DNA of 64,000 nucleotides from Palaemon carinicauda (GCF_036898095.1 NC_090744.1:10932177-10996176); one strand, 5' to 3'. Shown: positions 46,395 through 59,247, counted from the stretch's first letter. Notes: generated by a model from the letters alone, not told the origin. Numbers and translations: made by a program.

Positions 46395-47165
46395 CACAAA
46401 CTGCTACTTAATGATTTACGGCCCAATGGTATCGAAGATCAAGCCTTTGAGTATCTAAAAGATTACTTGGTTGACAAACTACTGTCTACGAACTGGAAAC
46501 TCATTTATCTTAAGACCATTTAAAAAGAAGGGTACCCAAGGGAAGTGTTCTAGGCCCAGTCTTATTCTGTACCTATTCTTTAGATCTATCAAATGTATGA
46601 AGTGGAGTTTTAAACTGTTTGCGGATGATACACAACTTCACTTTTCATAAAAGACATTGATGATACCGCTGAAACTTTAAACCAGGTTCTTATCAGTGTT
46701 AGGGAATGGATGACAAATATACAACTAAATTAGAGAAAAACATATTTACTTTTGGCGACATACACAAATATCAACAACTTGATCCCAATATGAAGTAAAT
46801 TTTGTGACCTAGAGGAATCACTTGAGTAATGTATCTCTCAGTGTTTAAAGTCATAATGTAGTAAGAAACACTGGATATCACCTTAGAAACATTGCTTCAG
46901 CAAAGAAGTAACTGGATGAGTATTTTGTACAGAAACCCGTGATTAACTGTGTTCTTACCAAGATTGACTACTGGAACTCCATCCAGGACATCTACCCAAA
47001 GTGCAACTTATGGAATCACATGGAATTACAAATCATAATAAACAAGAGGAGCAAGATTGATAAAAGGTGTCCCACCCTGAGAAAGGATCATTCCTATACT
47101 AATTGAATTAAATTGGCTGTAGGTTAGGACATATCTACTAAGCTAAAAGACTGGGCAATCAATGT
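46395..47165 (+). pseudogene. L2/CR1-type LINE reverse-transcriptase remnant
   Basis: Plus-strand translation across frames gives IEDQAFEYLKDYLVDK, GVPKGSVLGPVLFCTYSLDL, KLFADDTQLHFS (the FADD catalytic motif), EWMTNIQLN, GYHLRNIASAKK, VLTKIDYWNS and NKRSKIDKRC. These are reverse-transcriptase palm and thumb motifs in the right order for L2/CR1-type elements. Frameshifts and stops are frequent, so the copy is old and inactive. Confidence 0.8.
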
Positions 47166-47309
47166 AGGGTTAGGTGGGCGTCCCTTATATTAGGACATCT
47201 TCTCGACTTACTACAACTCTGGCACAACGGCAATCAGTCGATATTTTCTATGCAACTACCAACGATTTTTCTATACCCCAAACAGTAACATACTTTATAA
47301 ATACCTTAA
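47166..47309. other. No recognised feature
   Basis: Short stretch between LINE remnant and interspersed repeat. Confidence 0.4.
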
Positions 47310-47430
47310 AATATTCTATTTTTTCCTTATTTCCTTTCCTCACTGAGCTATTTTCCCTGTTAGAGCCCCTGGGTTTATAGCATCCTGCTTTTCCCACTAG
47401 GGTTATGGCTTAGCAATTAATTATAATAAT
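47310..47430 (-). repeat. (TAA)n-tailed interspersed repeat, 3' end
   Basis: TTTCCTCACTGAGCTATTTT, CCTGTTAGAGCCCCTGGG, CTTTTCCCACTAGGGTTATG, then an AATTATAATAATTG tail. Confidence 0.75.
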
Positions 47431-48339
47431 TGTAATTATAATTTTAATAAAAATAATTTTTTTTTTTTTTTTAATAAAGGGGTTCTCAATTTAAACATTT
47501 GGAGGCAAACTCAAATGAAATCAAATCTCTTATATTGTATCAATATTCATAATAAATTTATCATCTGGTAGTTTACAATTGATATAGTAAAAATAAAATA
47601 TATAATAAATCTAATAGAAAGTTTCTACAGCGAGTGATAATGTACGGTCCATAGAAATGGGCTTTACTGAAATGGCTACCCGTGGCCATATAGGGTTACT
47701 TCTCACTGGATAATTCACATTACTAATTAAAAATGGCTGGTTTAATTTGACATGACTAAAGCACGAACTAACAGACACCTTTGACAAAGCATTCATGCAA
47801 ATTTAAATAGATACGATATAGAAGGAACGACCCTTGTCACAATTTCGTACATTATGTATACAACACTTATTTGACAGTATGGATGGTATGTATGTATACC
47901 ATCCAAAAAGATTAGGAAATCACTTACATTAAGGAATTTTTTGGGCAGGACGAGTGGCGTAAGAAAGTGGAATTAAAACCTTCCGTAGTTCACAGACTGA
48001 ATGACAGATTATTGACAGTTCAAGGACCAGTGATCGGTGGCCATGTTCGATTCAAACTGTCACAGTCACACCTTTCAGGTTTATCTTTACAACGGCTCCT
48101 CTAGGAATATTGGGACGTATTTTAGAGTTTATTCTTTATGAAGTTATATAAATTATAAATTTAACTTGAGTAACTCTCCATAGTCTAATCTCAAGATATT
48201 TTATAGTCTTTTTTCATTAATTCTCCCTTAGTGTTAATTATAATAATAATAATAATGATAATAATAATAATAATATTTGTGGACACAGTAATATAGGACG
48301 AACATGTTAAAAAAATAAACACTTTAACTTATAGTCAGG
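47431..48339. other. No recognised gene
   Basis: AT-rich, with a T run at 47456-47472 and a (TAA)n tract near 48238-48275. No ORF supported. Confidence 0.4.
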
Positions 48340-50460
48340 ATTTATTGAATTGTTAAAATAGAAATTGATGATATAAATAAGTTGAAACTGCTTGCTGTAA
48401 GGCTCATTCATAAAAAAAAACTATAGTCTAAGCTTTAAAATTCTTTCATATAAAATATATTCTTTTGTAAACAAGTACAAAATAAAATTATCTACAAGAA
48501 ATGGAATGTGTTATATCCCATATATGTTTTATTTGACTATAGATTTAAAACTCATGAAGGGTTTCTAGTCATCTTGTTTGGTAAAACAAGTGGAAAAAAC
48601 ATTTTCAGAATGCTATTGGTGTTATGGCTTATAAAACATTAATATACCATTTTAAAGGTAATGCTAAGTCTTAAGATTTAATATAGATGATAATTAAGGA
48701 ATATTCCATCCTAGAGATAGCTAATTATAGATGAAAACCATAAAAAAATGATATTTGTTGTTAGCAGACGAATTAATTTAGGGAAACTAAACTAAATTAA
48801 TAAAACAATACCTTATAAATTGGCCCATTCTATCATGTAAATTTCGACTTTAATTTTGATACTACGGTTCCTGTAGTCTATTAAATGATTTAAATATATT
48901 TATAATTCAATTTAGACTGGTAATTTCAAGAAATTCATGGACACAGCGATGGTATGGGCACCTATTGGCAGTAGAAGTAACTATTTATATAACTATATAG
49001 ACATATATTAGATACTATATGGCAACTTTATATATCCAAAGAAGGTATTTGGTGCAAGACATGCACTATCCTATCATTGAAATTTAAGACGAATCTATTA
49101 AAAAAATAAAATTACTTTTATTTGGAGTTACAATATATCCAATTGTGAAGATAAATACTGAGAAAAAAAAATCAAAATAGAAAATTTACTAGCCACTTCT
49201 AGCAACTTCACCCTTGCCCATACTAGTCATCAAAAGAGCTATTGTTTAAGTTTTAAAATTCATATAGATAAAATATATTTTATGTACAGAAGTAATACAA
49301 AATATATTTATACAAGATTATAAACTCTTTTAGATGCCATTAAAGCCCTATTTGATTGTAAAATTAGAAATCTTGAAGGTATTTTGCTCATTTCTTCTGG
49401 TAACACAAGTTGCTGACTCTGTTTCAGAATTCCATCTGCTATATATTTTACCAAATATGATTAGCAAAGCACGTTTAAGATTTCTAATTTTACAATCAAA
49501 TAGATCATTATTAGTATCTAAGGAAATTTTTTAAGTCAAATAAATATATTTTGTATTATTATTATACATAAAATATATTTTATATAGTAGGAATTTAAAA
49601 CTTAGACTATGGGTATTCTAATGAATACTCTCAGATAGAAAAGTTACTAATAGTTTTTTAAATTCAATTTTTAAATAATTTTCCTCTTAGTAATTGCATA
49701 CATTATTACTCCAAAGAAAAGTAATACTATTTGTTAATATATTCGTCTTACATTGCAATGATTGAATAGTGTATGTCTGGCAAAAAAAATAGCCTCTTTG
49801 GTATACAAAGTTGCAACTAGTATTATTTTTTTGCAATATTTTAGTTACTTTTACTGTCAGCAGATGTCCATACTATCACTGTCCATGAATTTTTTGAGAT
49901 TACAAGCCTATTATGAATAATATATATCGATAAATCATTCATTCGAATAGACGGCCAATGTCTAAAGAATTAGAAATCAAGTTTACAAAATACAATTAGA
50001 CAATTAGTAATAATCTATTTTAATAATTTAGTTTTGTTTCTCCAAATAAATTCGTCTGCTAACAATAAAACTCTACGTTTTAATGTTTTCATCTAAATAC
50101 AGTTGTCTCTAGATTGGAATATCCTTAAATGATTAATTATATTAAATTTTAAGGCTTTAAATTGCCTTTATAATGGTTTATTAATGTTTTATAAACCAAA
50201 TGTTATTTTTGACACGTCACCATCACCCTTGGAAAATGCTTTACCACTTGTGTTACCAAACACGATGACTAAAACCACTTCATAATTTCTAATTTTACAG
50301 CCAAATCAAACATTAATTTCATCTAATACATATTTCTCTAATTTACAAATCTATTTTGTAGTACTATTTTCCATAAAATATATTTTATATGAAAGGATTT
50401 TACAGTTTAGACAATAGGCATTTTGATGAAGACTCTTTACCGAGAGAAATATTTCTAGCG
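48340..50460. repeat. Large diverged inverted duplication (about 2.1 kb, centre near 49,425)
   Basis: Matching pairs in opposite orientation: ACAAGTGG near 48588 with CCACTTGTGTTACC near 50240; CAGACGAATTAATTTAGGGA at 48765 with AATTCGTCTGCTAACA at 50050; TTTATTTGGAGTTAC at 49118 with TACTCCAAAGAAAAGTAAT at 49708; and the inner pair TTTGATTGTAAAATTAGAAA at 49351 with TTTCTAATTTTACAATCAAA at 49480. Arms are heavily diverged with many indels. Each arm also contains a weak direct repeat with an offset near 820 bp. No ORF is preserved. Confidence 0.8.
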
Positions 50461-50604
50461 ATTTTTTTATTATGTTTCCAGATTAAAGTAATTTTGATCA
50501 TTAATAAATTATCTTTATTATTATCTATTTTTCTGAAGCTCTCGTCATAAGGAAAAATAGCCCAGGGAAGAACATATGTACATGAGCGTAGATACACACG
50601 AATG

Positions 50605-50755
<151 letters not shown>

Positions 50756-50804
50756 ACCCTTTCTAGGTGTGGATATCTTAACATGGTGAAAAGGTTTGCG
50801 TATT

Positions 50805-51000
50805 ATTATCATTACTTGCTAAGCTACAACCCTAGTTGGAAAAGCAGGATGCTATAAACCCAGGGGCCCCAACAGGGAAAATAGCTCAGTGAAGAAAGGA
50901 AACAATGAAAAATAAAATATCTTAAGAATAGCAATAACATTAAAATAAATATTTCCTATATAAACTATAGAGCTATGATAGCTATGCTATAAAAAGAGTC
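50805..51000 (+). repeat. (TAA)n-tailed interspersed repeat, fragment
   Basis: ATTATTATCATTACTTGCTA, AGCTACAACCCTAGTTGGAA, AGCAGGATGCTATAAACCCA and AATAGCTCAGTGAAGAAAGG; same family as 51448. Confidence 0.85.
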
Positions 51001-51104
51001 AAAGCCACCCATACTAGGATGGTTTGCTGTGAGTGATCAGACAAAAATCTCCCACCATCACTGAACCGCAGTTGGCCAGTGACAAAAAAACTTGCCAAAC
51101 CCCA

Positions 51105-51171
51105 GACATGAATAAGGACATGTCTTAGACATTTGTCCTCCAGTGGACTAATAGCGGCTATATAAGTTGTT

Positions 51172-51230
<59 letters not shown>
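51105..51230 (+). repeat. Short LINE-tail relic with (TA)n
   Basis: AAGGACATGTCTTAGACATT and GTCCTCCAGTGGACTAATAG match the end of the LINE tail seen at 56545 and 62250 and lead into (TA)n at 51174-51229. Confidence 0.55.
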
Positions 51231-51232
<2 letters not shown>

Positions 51233-51307
51233 ATACCTCTTCCCCTAATAGATAAACAATGACTGAAATTAGACAATGGAAGGAAACAGTTATAGAAAAG
51301 TAGATTT

Positions 51308-51384
<77 letters not shown>

Positions 51385-51440
51385 CTAACTACGTATAAAT
51401 GTGTGTATGTATATATTTTCATACCTACATGTGTGGATTA
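51170..51440. repeat. Segment duplicated at 52585-52905
   Basis: (TA)n, CCCATACCTCTTCCCCTAAT, AATGACTGAAATTAGACAAT, AAAAGTAGATTTATCA, (TA)n, AGACCTAA and CATACCTACATGTGTG occur in the same order at 52585-52905. The second copy has an extra 50-60 bp insert. Confidence 0.85.
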
Positions 51441-51447
51441 TTATCAT

Positions 51448-52090
51448 TATTATTATTATTTGCTAAGCTACAACCCTAGTTAGAAAACCAGAATGCTATA
51501 AGCCCAGGGGTTCCAACAGGGAAAATAGCCCAGTGAGGAAAGGACAGAAGGAAAAAATAAAATATTAAGAATAACATCAAAATAAATATCTCCTCTATAA
51601 ACTAGAAAAACTTTAACAAAACAAGAGGAAGAGAAATAAGATATGAGAGTGTGCCCGAGTGTACCCTCAAGCAAGAAAACTCTAACCCAAGATAATGGAA
51701 GACCATGGTACAGAGGCTATGGCATAACCCAAGACTAGAGAACAATGGTTTGATTTTGGAGTGTCCTTCTCCTAGAAGAGCTGCTTACCATAGCTAAAGC
51801 GTCTCTTCTACCCTTACCAAGAGGAAAGTGGCCACTGAACAATTACAGTACAGAACCCTTTGAGTGAAGAAGAATTGTTTGGTAATCTGTGTTGTCAGGT
51901 GTGTGAAGACAGAAGAGAATCTGTAAAGAATATGCCAGACTATTCAGTGTATGTGTAGGCAAAGGGAAAGTGAACCGTAACCAGAGAGAAGGATCCAATG
52001 TAATACTGTCTGGCCAGTCAAAAGACCCCATAACTCACTAGTGGTAGTATCTCAGCGGGTGGCTGGTGCCCTGGCCAACCTACTTTCTAA
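51448..52090 (+). repeat. (TAA)n-tailed interspersed repeat, near full length
   Basis: The longest copy in the window, used here as reference. It starts with (ATT)n, then TTTGCTAAGCTACAACCCTA, GCTATAAGCCCAGGGGTTCC, AATAGCCCAGTGAGGAAAGG, GATGGTAAT-type middle blocks (AAGACCATGGTACAGAGGCT, AGAACAATGGTTTGATTTTG, AGAGCTGCTTACCATAGCTA) and the distal end AGGCCAGACTATTCAGTGTA to GCCAACCTACTTTCT. The real transcript sense is probably the reverse, because the trinucleotide tail sits at the left end here. No coding capacity; likely a non-autonomous retroposon. Confidence 0.8.
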
Positions 52091-52121
52091 GCCGTAGTTC
52101 TTTAACGTATGTGAAGCGCGA

Positions 52122-52152
<31 letters not shown>

Positions 52153-52343
52153 ACAAACAAAAAGCAGGAGGACAAGGGAAAGGTGGGGTGGCTAAGCCAT
52201 GACTCAGCTCAGCCGTGTGTGCGTGTGTACGGGTATACATATGTGTACGTATGAGTGTGTGTGGTGGTTGAAGCCGAATGGTTTAAGGGAAAGGGAGTGT
52301 TTTCGAGTCGATCAGCTGATTGTCTGAGATCAAATATTCTTAC

Positions 52344-52344
52344 G

Positions 52345-52411
<67 letters not shown>
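52344..52411. repeat. Compound (TA)n(GA)n microsatellite
   Basis: About 27 bp TA followed by 41 bp GA. Confidence 0.97.
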
Positions 52412-52416
<5 letters not shown>

Positions 52417-52584
52417 GCTTTTAAGACTTTGGGGATCGCGGTTAAAGGTTGAGTTCCTATTAAGCAGCCTACTTATATTCAATCCCTATTCTATTTATTC
52501 CTTCCCACATATGTATTATTTGCATTTATTTTATATCATTCTATGGATAAAGGCATTATACGTATCATCTTTATATATATATAG

Positions 52585-52585
52585 G

Positions 52586-52640
<55 letters not shown>

Positions 52641-52789
52641 ATACCTCTTCCCCTAATAAGTATTGTTGAAATAATACCTAATAAACGTAAATAAACAAGA
52701 GGCCAATAAAACAACAATGTTAATGACTGAAATTAGACAATGGAAAGAAACACTGGCATAGAAAAGTAGATTTATCACACACACACACA

Positions 52790-52834
<45 letters not shown>

Positions 52835-52905
52835 CTAAGTATGTATATATGTGTATGTATATATGTATATACTGTATTTACATACCTACATGTGTGTGAA
52901 GTTTA
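52585..52905. repeat. Second copy of the 51170-51440 segment
   Basis: Same order of blocks as the first copy; (TA)n tracts at 52588-52638 and 52795-52830, with a (CA)n stretch at 52778-52790. Downstream TCTTTAACGTATGTG and CCGAAATAATAATA at 52920 also repeat 52098-52135, so the duplication is part of a larger shuffled block. Confidence 0.85.
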
Positions 52906-52947
52906 TCTCTCTACGCCCTGGCTCTTTAACGTATGTGTAGCCCGAAA

Positions 52948-52965
52948 TAATAATAAAAATAATAG

Positions 52966-53012
<47 letters not shown>

Positions 53013-53131
53013 TAATAATAATGTGTGTGTGTGCGTGTGTGTATAAGCCTATATATATACTTAGTGGTCAAGTCTGTCTATCTGCGCCTTCAATCATTAA
53101 TATTTGTACCCAGAAATAATAATAATAATAC

Positions 53132-53192
<61 letters not shown>
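52948..53192. repeat. (TAA)n, (TG)n and (GA)n microsatellite cluster
   Basis: (AAT)n at 52948-53020, (TG)n near 53022-53042, (AAT)n at 53117-53132 and (GA)28 at 53137-53192. Confidence 0.95.
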
Positions 53193-53196
<4 letters not shown>

Positions 53197-53225
53197 TTTT
53201 AGACATGAAAGCATATCTGTATTAT

Positions 53226-53430
53226 TATTATTAGCTAATCTCCACCTCTAGTCGGAAAAGCAGGTTGCCATAACTCCAATAAGACCTCCAACGGAGAAAA
53301 CAGCCCAATGAGGAAAAGAAATAAGGAAATAGATAAATTACAGAAGTGAACAATTAGAATAAAATATTTTATGAACAAGAGAACACATTCCCAAGACAGT
53401 GGAAAACCATGGTACAGAGGCTAACAACAA
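53226..53430 (+). repeat. (TAA)n-tailed interspersed repeat, diverged fragment
   Basis: TTAGCTAATCTCCACCTCTA, GTCGGAAAAGCAGGTTGCCA, ACAGCCCAATGAGGAAAAGA and GTGGAAAACCATGGTACAGA. Confidence 0.75.
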
Positions 53431-53869
53431 CAACAACAACAATAATAATAATTTCCTATAAATGTTGTGAAAGTAATTCATGGCGAAGCAACATTGCACA
53501 TAATAAAGTAATACTACAAGAATGTACAGTACAGGAGAGTACATCACATAAGACTTAAAGTACTTAAAAGTACTTTGGTAATGTTCTTAAATAGTCACTT
53601 ATCTAAAAATCTCGAATTTGAACGGCAAATGGAAACTGAGAAGAAGAAGCACTCAAAGAGAATTTGAATAACTTTAATCGGAAATAAACGATGAAATATC
53701 AACAGTTATGTCAAGAATGATAGAATTAAAGCAGATAGATAATATATTTCAGGAAGATAATACGAAATAAGGACACAGAGAGAGACAGCTGATTTCCGCC
53801 CCCTTCGGCCTTCGGGTGTCGGAGTGAAGAAGTAATAAGTTTCCCGGCAGGCCACGAGACATGAGTAAC

Positions 53870-53870
<1 letters not shown>
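53431..53870. other. No recognised gene
   Basis: (CAA)n(TAA)n at 53424-53451; otherwise unassigned. Confidence 0.4.
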
Positions 53871-53919
<49 letters not shown>

Positions 53920-54078
53920 GAATACCTTAGATGTGAAACCTTGTATATACAATAGTTTACATATCGACGCTCTTATACCTTATAGATATGTTTTCTTTTT
54001 TTATATCAAAATAAGGGTTTTAACTAAATGCCAGAGAAATAGAACCATATGTCATATACGCGATTTTTATAAAGGACG

Positions 54079-54150
<72 letters not shown>

Positions 54151-54228
54151 GTTTACATATTGACGCTCTTATATCTTACAGATATATTTTCTTTTTTATA
54201 TCAAAATAAGGGTTTTAACTAAATGCCA

Positions 54229-54280
<52 letters not shown>
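53871..54280. repeat. Microsatellite-linked direct repeat
   Basis: (TC)n at 53871-53918, (GA)n at 54082-54147 and 54231-54277. The 75-bp block AATAGTTTACATATCGACGC to GGGTTTTAACTAAATGCCA at 53950-54033 recurs at 54148-54229 with a few substitutions; each copy has (GA)n after it. Confidence 0.9.
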
Positions 54281-54281
<1 letters not shown>

Positions 54282-54283
54282 GG

Positions 54284-54698
54284 CGACGTAAATTGTGTTG
54301 TCTAGGGAACATGGTAACGAGAAAATTTGCCTTCTGCCGCCAAGATATAAAAAAAAAAACTCTTATTTCAAACCTACTGTTATAACATGTACGGCTGCTC
54401 GCTATGGGCAAACTATACGCGAGAATCGATGAGACATATCACAGTCATTCACAATGATATCCTAAGACGCCTCACCAATACCCCGAGGCACCATTCAGCT
54501 TCAGCGATGTTTGTTGAAAATAGACTGGATAACCTAAAAACCATCATTCGTTGCTCTATAGTAAGTCTCACCTCCCGCCTACGATCTAGTGAAAATCCCC
54601 TAATTCAAAATGTGCTTGCAAGTGCAGCGAGAATAAAATCCAAAATGTGGGAAACCTGGAATACGGAAGCTTCCAGTACAATGAATTGTATTCACTAA
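54284..54698 (+). pseudogene. Non-LTR retrotransposon, C-terminal end
   Basis: Plus-strand fragments MVTRKFAFCRQDIKK (54309-54358) and, after a frameshift in the A run, YNMYGCSLWANYTRESMRH, HNDILRRLTNTPRHHSASAM, FVENRLDNLKTIIRC, SLTSRLRSSENPLIQ end at a stop near 54696-54698. YGCSLW plus the downstream Arg-rich block is typical of the C-terminus of L2/CR1-like LINE pol. Apart from one frameshift it is well preserved. Confidence 0.75.
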
Positions 54699-55170
54699 TC
54701 TTTGATAGTGTGGCCGTGCCAAATCTTCAACACTAAATAACTTAGGTATGATACCCAGTAATGTTATGATAACGTGTTTTATTATGTTATATCTGTGTTG
54801 TCTGGAAGTCCTGTATTTCCTTCACACCACCTGCTCTGTGACTAGATTTTTTTTCCCCAGAGCTCTATCATTATTCAAGCAATTATTCTTCCAACATAAT
54901 TATCATTGTCATCGCCATTTTTTTTCCTCCCACTCTTTTTGTTTGCTGATATGCATGTTATCATCATTATTAAGCGTTAATGCTATTGTGATTTTGTTAC
55001 CCAGACCTTAGAACTCTGTGGTCATCCTGCTAATTGATGTTTGTAATATATCACTGATATTATTGCATATCTCATCTTTTTTTTACTGATGTCAAAAATG
55101 TAAGGTCACTGTACCCCTATTGTAATTCTGTATATGGCTTTTGCTGAAATAAATATTATTATTAATTAAA
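54699..55170 (+). other. 3' untranslated region of the LINE at 54284
   Basis: Runs to TGTAATTCTGTATATGGCTT, TTGCTGAAATAAATATTATT and an ATTATTAATT tail. An AATAAA signal and short trinucleotide tail are usual for L2/CR1-type 3' ends. Confidence 0.65.
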
Positions 55171-55819
55171 AAGGGATTTAATATGCTATAAATGGTCTAG
55201 TTTATATTAAGAAAACATTCCTTAAGCCCTTGAAATGCAATTCCGTTTCACAAAGAATTGTTTGCCAAAATTAACTTCAATTTTAAGCACGATTTTCTTG
55301 ACTTATATCTATGCGTAATTAACATAAGCCAACATATATACTCAAGGATTTAAACATAATGAATTTTGACAACCGTCTTCACCATAGTATTTAAAATCAT
55401 GTTAAAAAACACGTTTAAGTTTCATATGGGCCTTAACATAATTTAATTTCCAAAATAGCCAGCATAACTGTAATGGAAATTAAGCATATTAAAAAATGTA
55501 ATAAATTCTAAAAAGTATTTATAGTAGGCTAAGAATTAATGAACCTTAAAAGTGACAGATGCATTCTTTATTCTCTCCCTCGCTATGTAAAGTAGAAATG
55601 TCTTCTTATACTTTCTGGTCTTTAGTTTTCGACTATGGCAAGTGTGGAGAGAATTAATTTTTCTTGTGACAATGATCTTGGTAACTGATAAATTATTTCC
55701 TTTCATTTTTTTCTACCAATTATAATAATATTCATGATTTATTTTTGTGTAAGTCTTTATCTCTATCACCCGAAGAGCAGGAAACTGTTTATACAGTTCA
55801 ATAAAGAAGGAAAATCAAG

Positions 55820-55823
<4 letters not shown>
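55171..55823. other. No recognised gene
   Basis: AT-rich unique-looking sequence; nothing supported. Confidence 0.4.
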
Positions 55824-55877
<54 letters not shown>

Positions 55878-56218
55878 CCCTAATCCCATGGGATTAACCA
55901 CAGGAAATTGTAGGCCTATAATTCTTTCAAAGCTTCATACCACCACTGCGTCTGCTCCCAACAGTAGGCCTATTCCAGGAAAAGAATTAGACTAAAATAG
56001 TTGTTGTTGTTATTAATATTATTATTATTCGTGGAGTAAGTTATACAAATTATCAGCATAGGGCCAATTAGGCAGAGAGAGAGAGTCAAAGTAAAAAACC
56101 TTTATTCCATTATAAAATGGTTATTCTGTTACATAACAATATACATTATTTACATAAAATTCACAATAATTGGATTGTAAAAATTTAGGATATATATACA
56201 TTAAAGTAAAATTCAAGT

Positions 56219-56273
<55 letters not shown>

Positions 56274-56307
56274 CAGTACATGATTCATTTGAAATAGGAT
56301 AGCCACA

Positions 56308-56360
<53 letters not shown>
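55824..56360. repeat. (GA)n/(TC)n microsatellite cluster
   Basis: GA tracts at 55824-55875 and 56221-56272 and a TC tract at 56311-56359. The last two face each other as a potential hairpin of about 140 bp span. Confidence 0.95.
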
Positions 56361-56361
<1 letters not shown>

Positions 56362-56544
56362 AAAATGTGTGTGTAGAAATCACGAAAACTGACGTGAATA
56401 ACACATGAAATATGTATAAATGCATGAACGAATGCATGTATAAATGTACGAATTGTCGAGACAAACAGAGTCGTTTACCAATAAGATATCTTTTCTTGAT
56501 ATAATTACGGGAACAGCAGAATGGGTCCCTAGAGATTGTAAAAA

Positions 56545-56680
56545 TAGCAGGGGAAGGAAGAGAAGACGATGGATCGACGAACTAAGAAACTTTGCGGGTG
56601 TGAACGGGCATTGAAAGACCATAAACAGAGACAGTGAAAGGACATGTCTGAGGCCTTTGTCCTGCGGTGGACTAGTAACA
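56545..56680 (+). pseudogene. LINE 3' coding tail, copy 1
   Basis: Plus-strand frames give RRRWIDELRNFAG, then SEAFVLRWTSN before the stop, matching the conserved end of a LINE pol. It is the same tail as at 62250-62390 and (inverted) 60708-60840. A (CA)n(TA)n tract (56681-56730) follows immediately. Confidence 0.65.
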
Positions 56681-56687
56681 CACACAT

Positions 56688-56729
<42 letters not shown>

Positions 56730-56753
56730 GCCTCTAGCATCTGGTATCTGCTT

Positions 56754-56795
<42 letters not shown>

Positions 56796-56898
56796 CTATG
56801 ACGATGTCACCGTAGGTGTGTGCGTATGTGTACATGTGTGCGTGCGTACATGCGGGTGTGTGTGCAAGGTGGAAAACTAGAGTAAGTCGTTTGTTTTC

Positions 56899-56945
<47 letters not shown>

Positions 56946-57504
56946 GGTATACAGTAATCTTGTTGCCATAGGCGTAATCAAATTTGCTTAAACACCGTAT
57001 GATAAAAAAATGTCTGATAACATTACTGAAATTAAGAGAATCCATAACAATCAAAACAACACAAAGTTACACAAGAAAAAATAGTCTTACCCTTAGGAAC
57101 GAAGAACGAAGTTCAGTACATCCATTTCGGTTCACTACTCATTGTAGACTGACCGTGCTCAGCTCACCGCATCTGGCCTAGGCTCAAGCCCTCAGGGGCT
57201 ATCTTGATGTCCGTGAGAATTAGGTTTTTAATAAAGTTTTTAACTAAGTAATCATTAGGAGTGGTAATGAATACTGGAAAATATATATTCAAACAGTCTT
57301 TATTAAGGCAGAGATTCTGAATGAATAAACCCTTGCTTTATATATTAATACTTTTCGAGAGAGAATTTTCAAGTCCGTGAGATTTAGCAGACGAGTAACT
57401 GTTTTCATATTAATGCATTTCTTGCCTCCTCTGTGTGTGTGTGTGTGTGTGTGTCGCTTTGATAAAAGCATAAATTTCTCATCCCAATTCTCTGAGAGGC
57501 AATT
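56681..57504. other. Microsatellite-rich, no gene
   Basis: (CA)n/(TA)n 56681-56730, (TC)n 56757-56793 and 56901-56943, GTGTGTGCG-type repeats 56812-56870, (TG)n 57430-57454. Nothing coding. Confidence 0.5.
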
Positions 57505-57567
57505 TAAATGTATTAATAAATGAATAAACAAGGGAATAACAAAAAATCCTGATACATATCAACTTAC

Positions 57568-57608
<41 letters not shown>

Positions 57609-57767
57609 AGTAATAATGAAAATTATGGTGATAATAACAATAATAATAATGATAATAATAATAATAATAATAAATGAAAGATATAGATAATGATACAATT
57701 GAAAATTGATTGAAATTAAATACTTAAGAAATATATATATATATATATATATATGTCTATATTTATG

Positions 57768-57814
<47 letters not shown>

Positions 57815-57850
57815 TCTGCTTTAAAATGCATTTTGTGTTATGATAGAAAA

Positions 57851-57883
<33 letters not shown>

Positions 57884-58251
57884 TCTGGTTTGAAATTCCT
57901 TAAGTGTTATGATATGTAAGGCAATACTTTCAAGCTACTTATTACTTACAATTACTTGCAATCACTCACTTTACAACGTGTTTCCGTATGCAAAAGTATA
58001 TACAAGTCACACCTACATTAGAAGAGAAAGACACTCCCGAATCAAACCATTGTTCTCTAGTCTTGGGTAGTGCCATAGCCTCTTTACCATGGCCTTCCAC
58101 TGTCTTGGCTTAGAGTTCTCTTGCTTGAGGGTATACAGTGGCACGCTGTACTATCTTATTTCAATTCTTTTTATTTGAATTTGTTTATACTTTATATATG
58201 AAATATCTATTTTAATGTCGTTACTGTTTTTGAGATAATCTATTTTAATTA

Positions 58252-58625
58252 TAGTTTATTTCCTTAGATCCTTTCCTCACTGGGCTATTTTTCCTTGTTT
58301 AAGCCCTTGTGACTATAGCATTCTATTCATTACTTCTCTTGTATAGTTTATTGCCTTAGATCATTTCCTCACTGGGCTATTTTTCCTTGTTTAAGCCCTT
58401 GTGACTATAGCATTCTATTCATTACTTCTCTTGTATAGTTTATTTCCTTATATCCTTTCCTCACTGGGCTATTTTTCCTTGTTTAAGCCCTTGTGACTAT
58501 AGCATTCTATTCATTACTTCTCTTGTATAGTTTATTTCCTTATATCCTTTCCTCACTGGGCTATTTTTCCTTGTTTAAGCCCCTGTGACTATAGCATCCT
58601 GCTTTTCCAACTAGGGTTGTAGCTT
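58252..58625 (-). repeat. 91-bp unit amplified four times in the left arm only
   Basis: TAGTTTATTTCCTTA, TTTCCTCACTGGGCTATTTT, CCTTGTTTAAGCCCTTGTGA, TTCATTACTTCTCTTGTA repeat four times with small changes. The right arm (59640-59760) has one. The unit is part of the (TAA)n-tailed interspersed repeat. Confidence 0.9.
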
Positions 58626-58784
58626 AGTTTATATTAATAATGATAATAATAATGTGAGGGAGTATTGACGCAAAGGGCCTCGGTTAGATTTCGCCAGTTG
58701 TGAGATAATATATATAGTATATTTGTCAATTTTTATGATTTTTGTCCAAACTGCCTCCCAGTTCTTACACCCTTCTAACTCTAC

Positions 58785-58790
<6 letters not shown>

Positions 58791-58836
<46 letters not shown>

Positions 58837-58858
58837 AGCTATCAGTTATTTCCTATTC

Positions 58859-58903
<45 letters not shown>

Positions 58904-58963
58904 CTATCAGTTATTTCCTATTCGTCTCTCTCTCTTTCCCCTCTCTCTCTCTAACTGATAGCT

Positions 58964-59006
<43 letters not shown>

Positions 59007-59042
59007 CTATCAGTAATTTCCTATTCGTCTCTCTCTCTCTCT

Positions 59043-59086
<44 letters not shown>

Positions 59087-59146
59087 CTATCAGTTATTTC
59101 CTATTCGTCTCTCTCTCTTTCCCCTCTCTCTCTCTAACTGATAGCT

Positions 59147-59187
<41 letters not shown>

Positions 59188-59247
59188 CTATCAGTTATTT
59201 CCTATTCGTCTCTCTCTCTTTCCCCTCTCTCTCTCTAACTGATAGCT

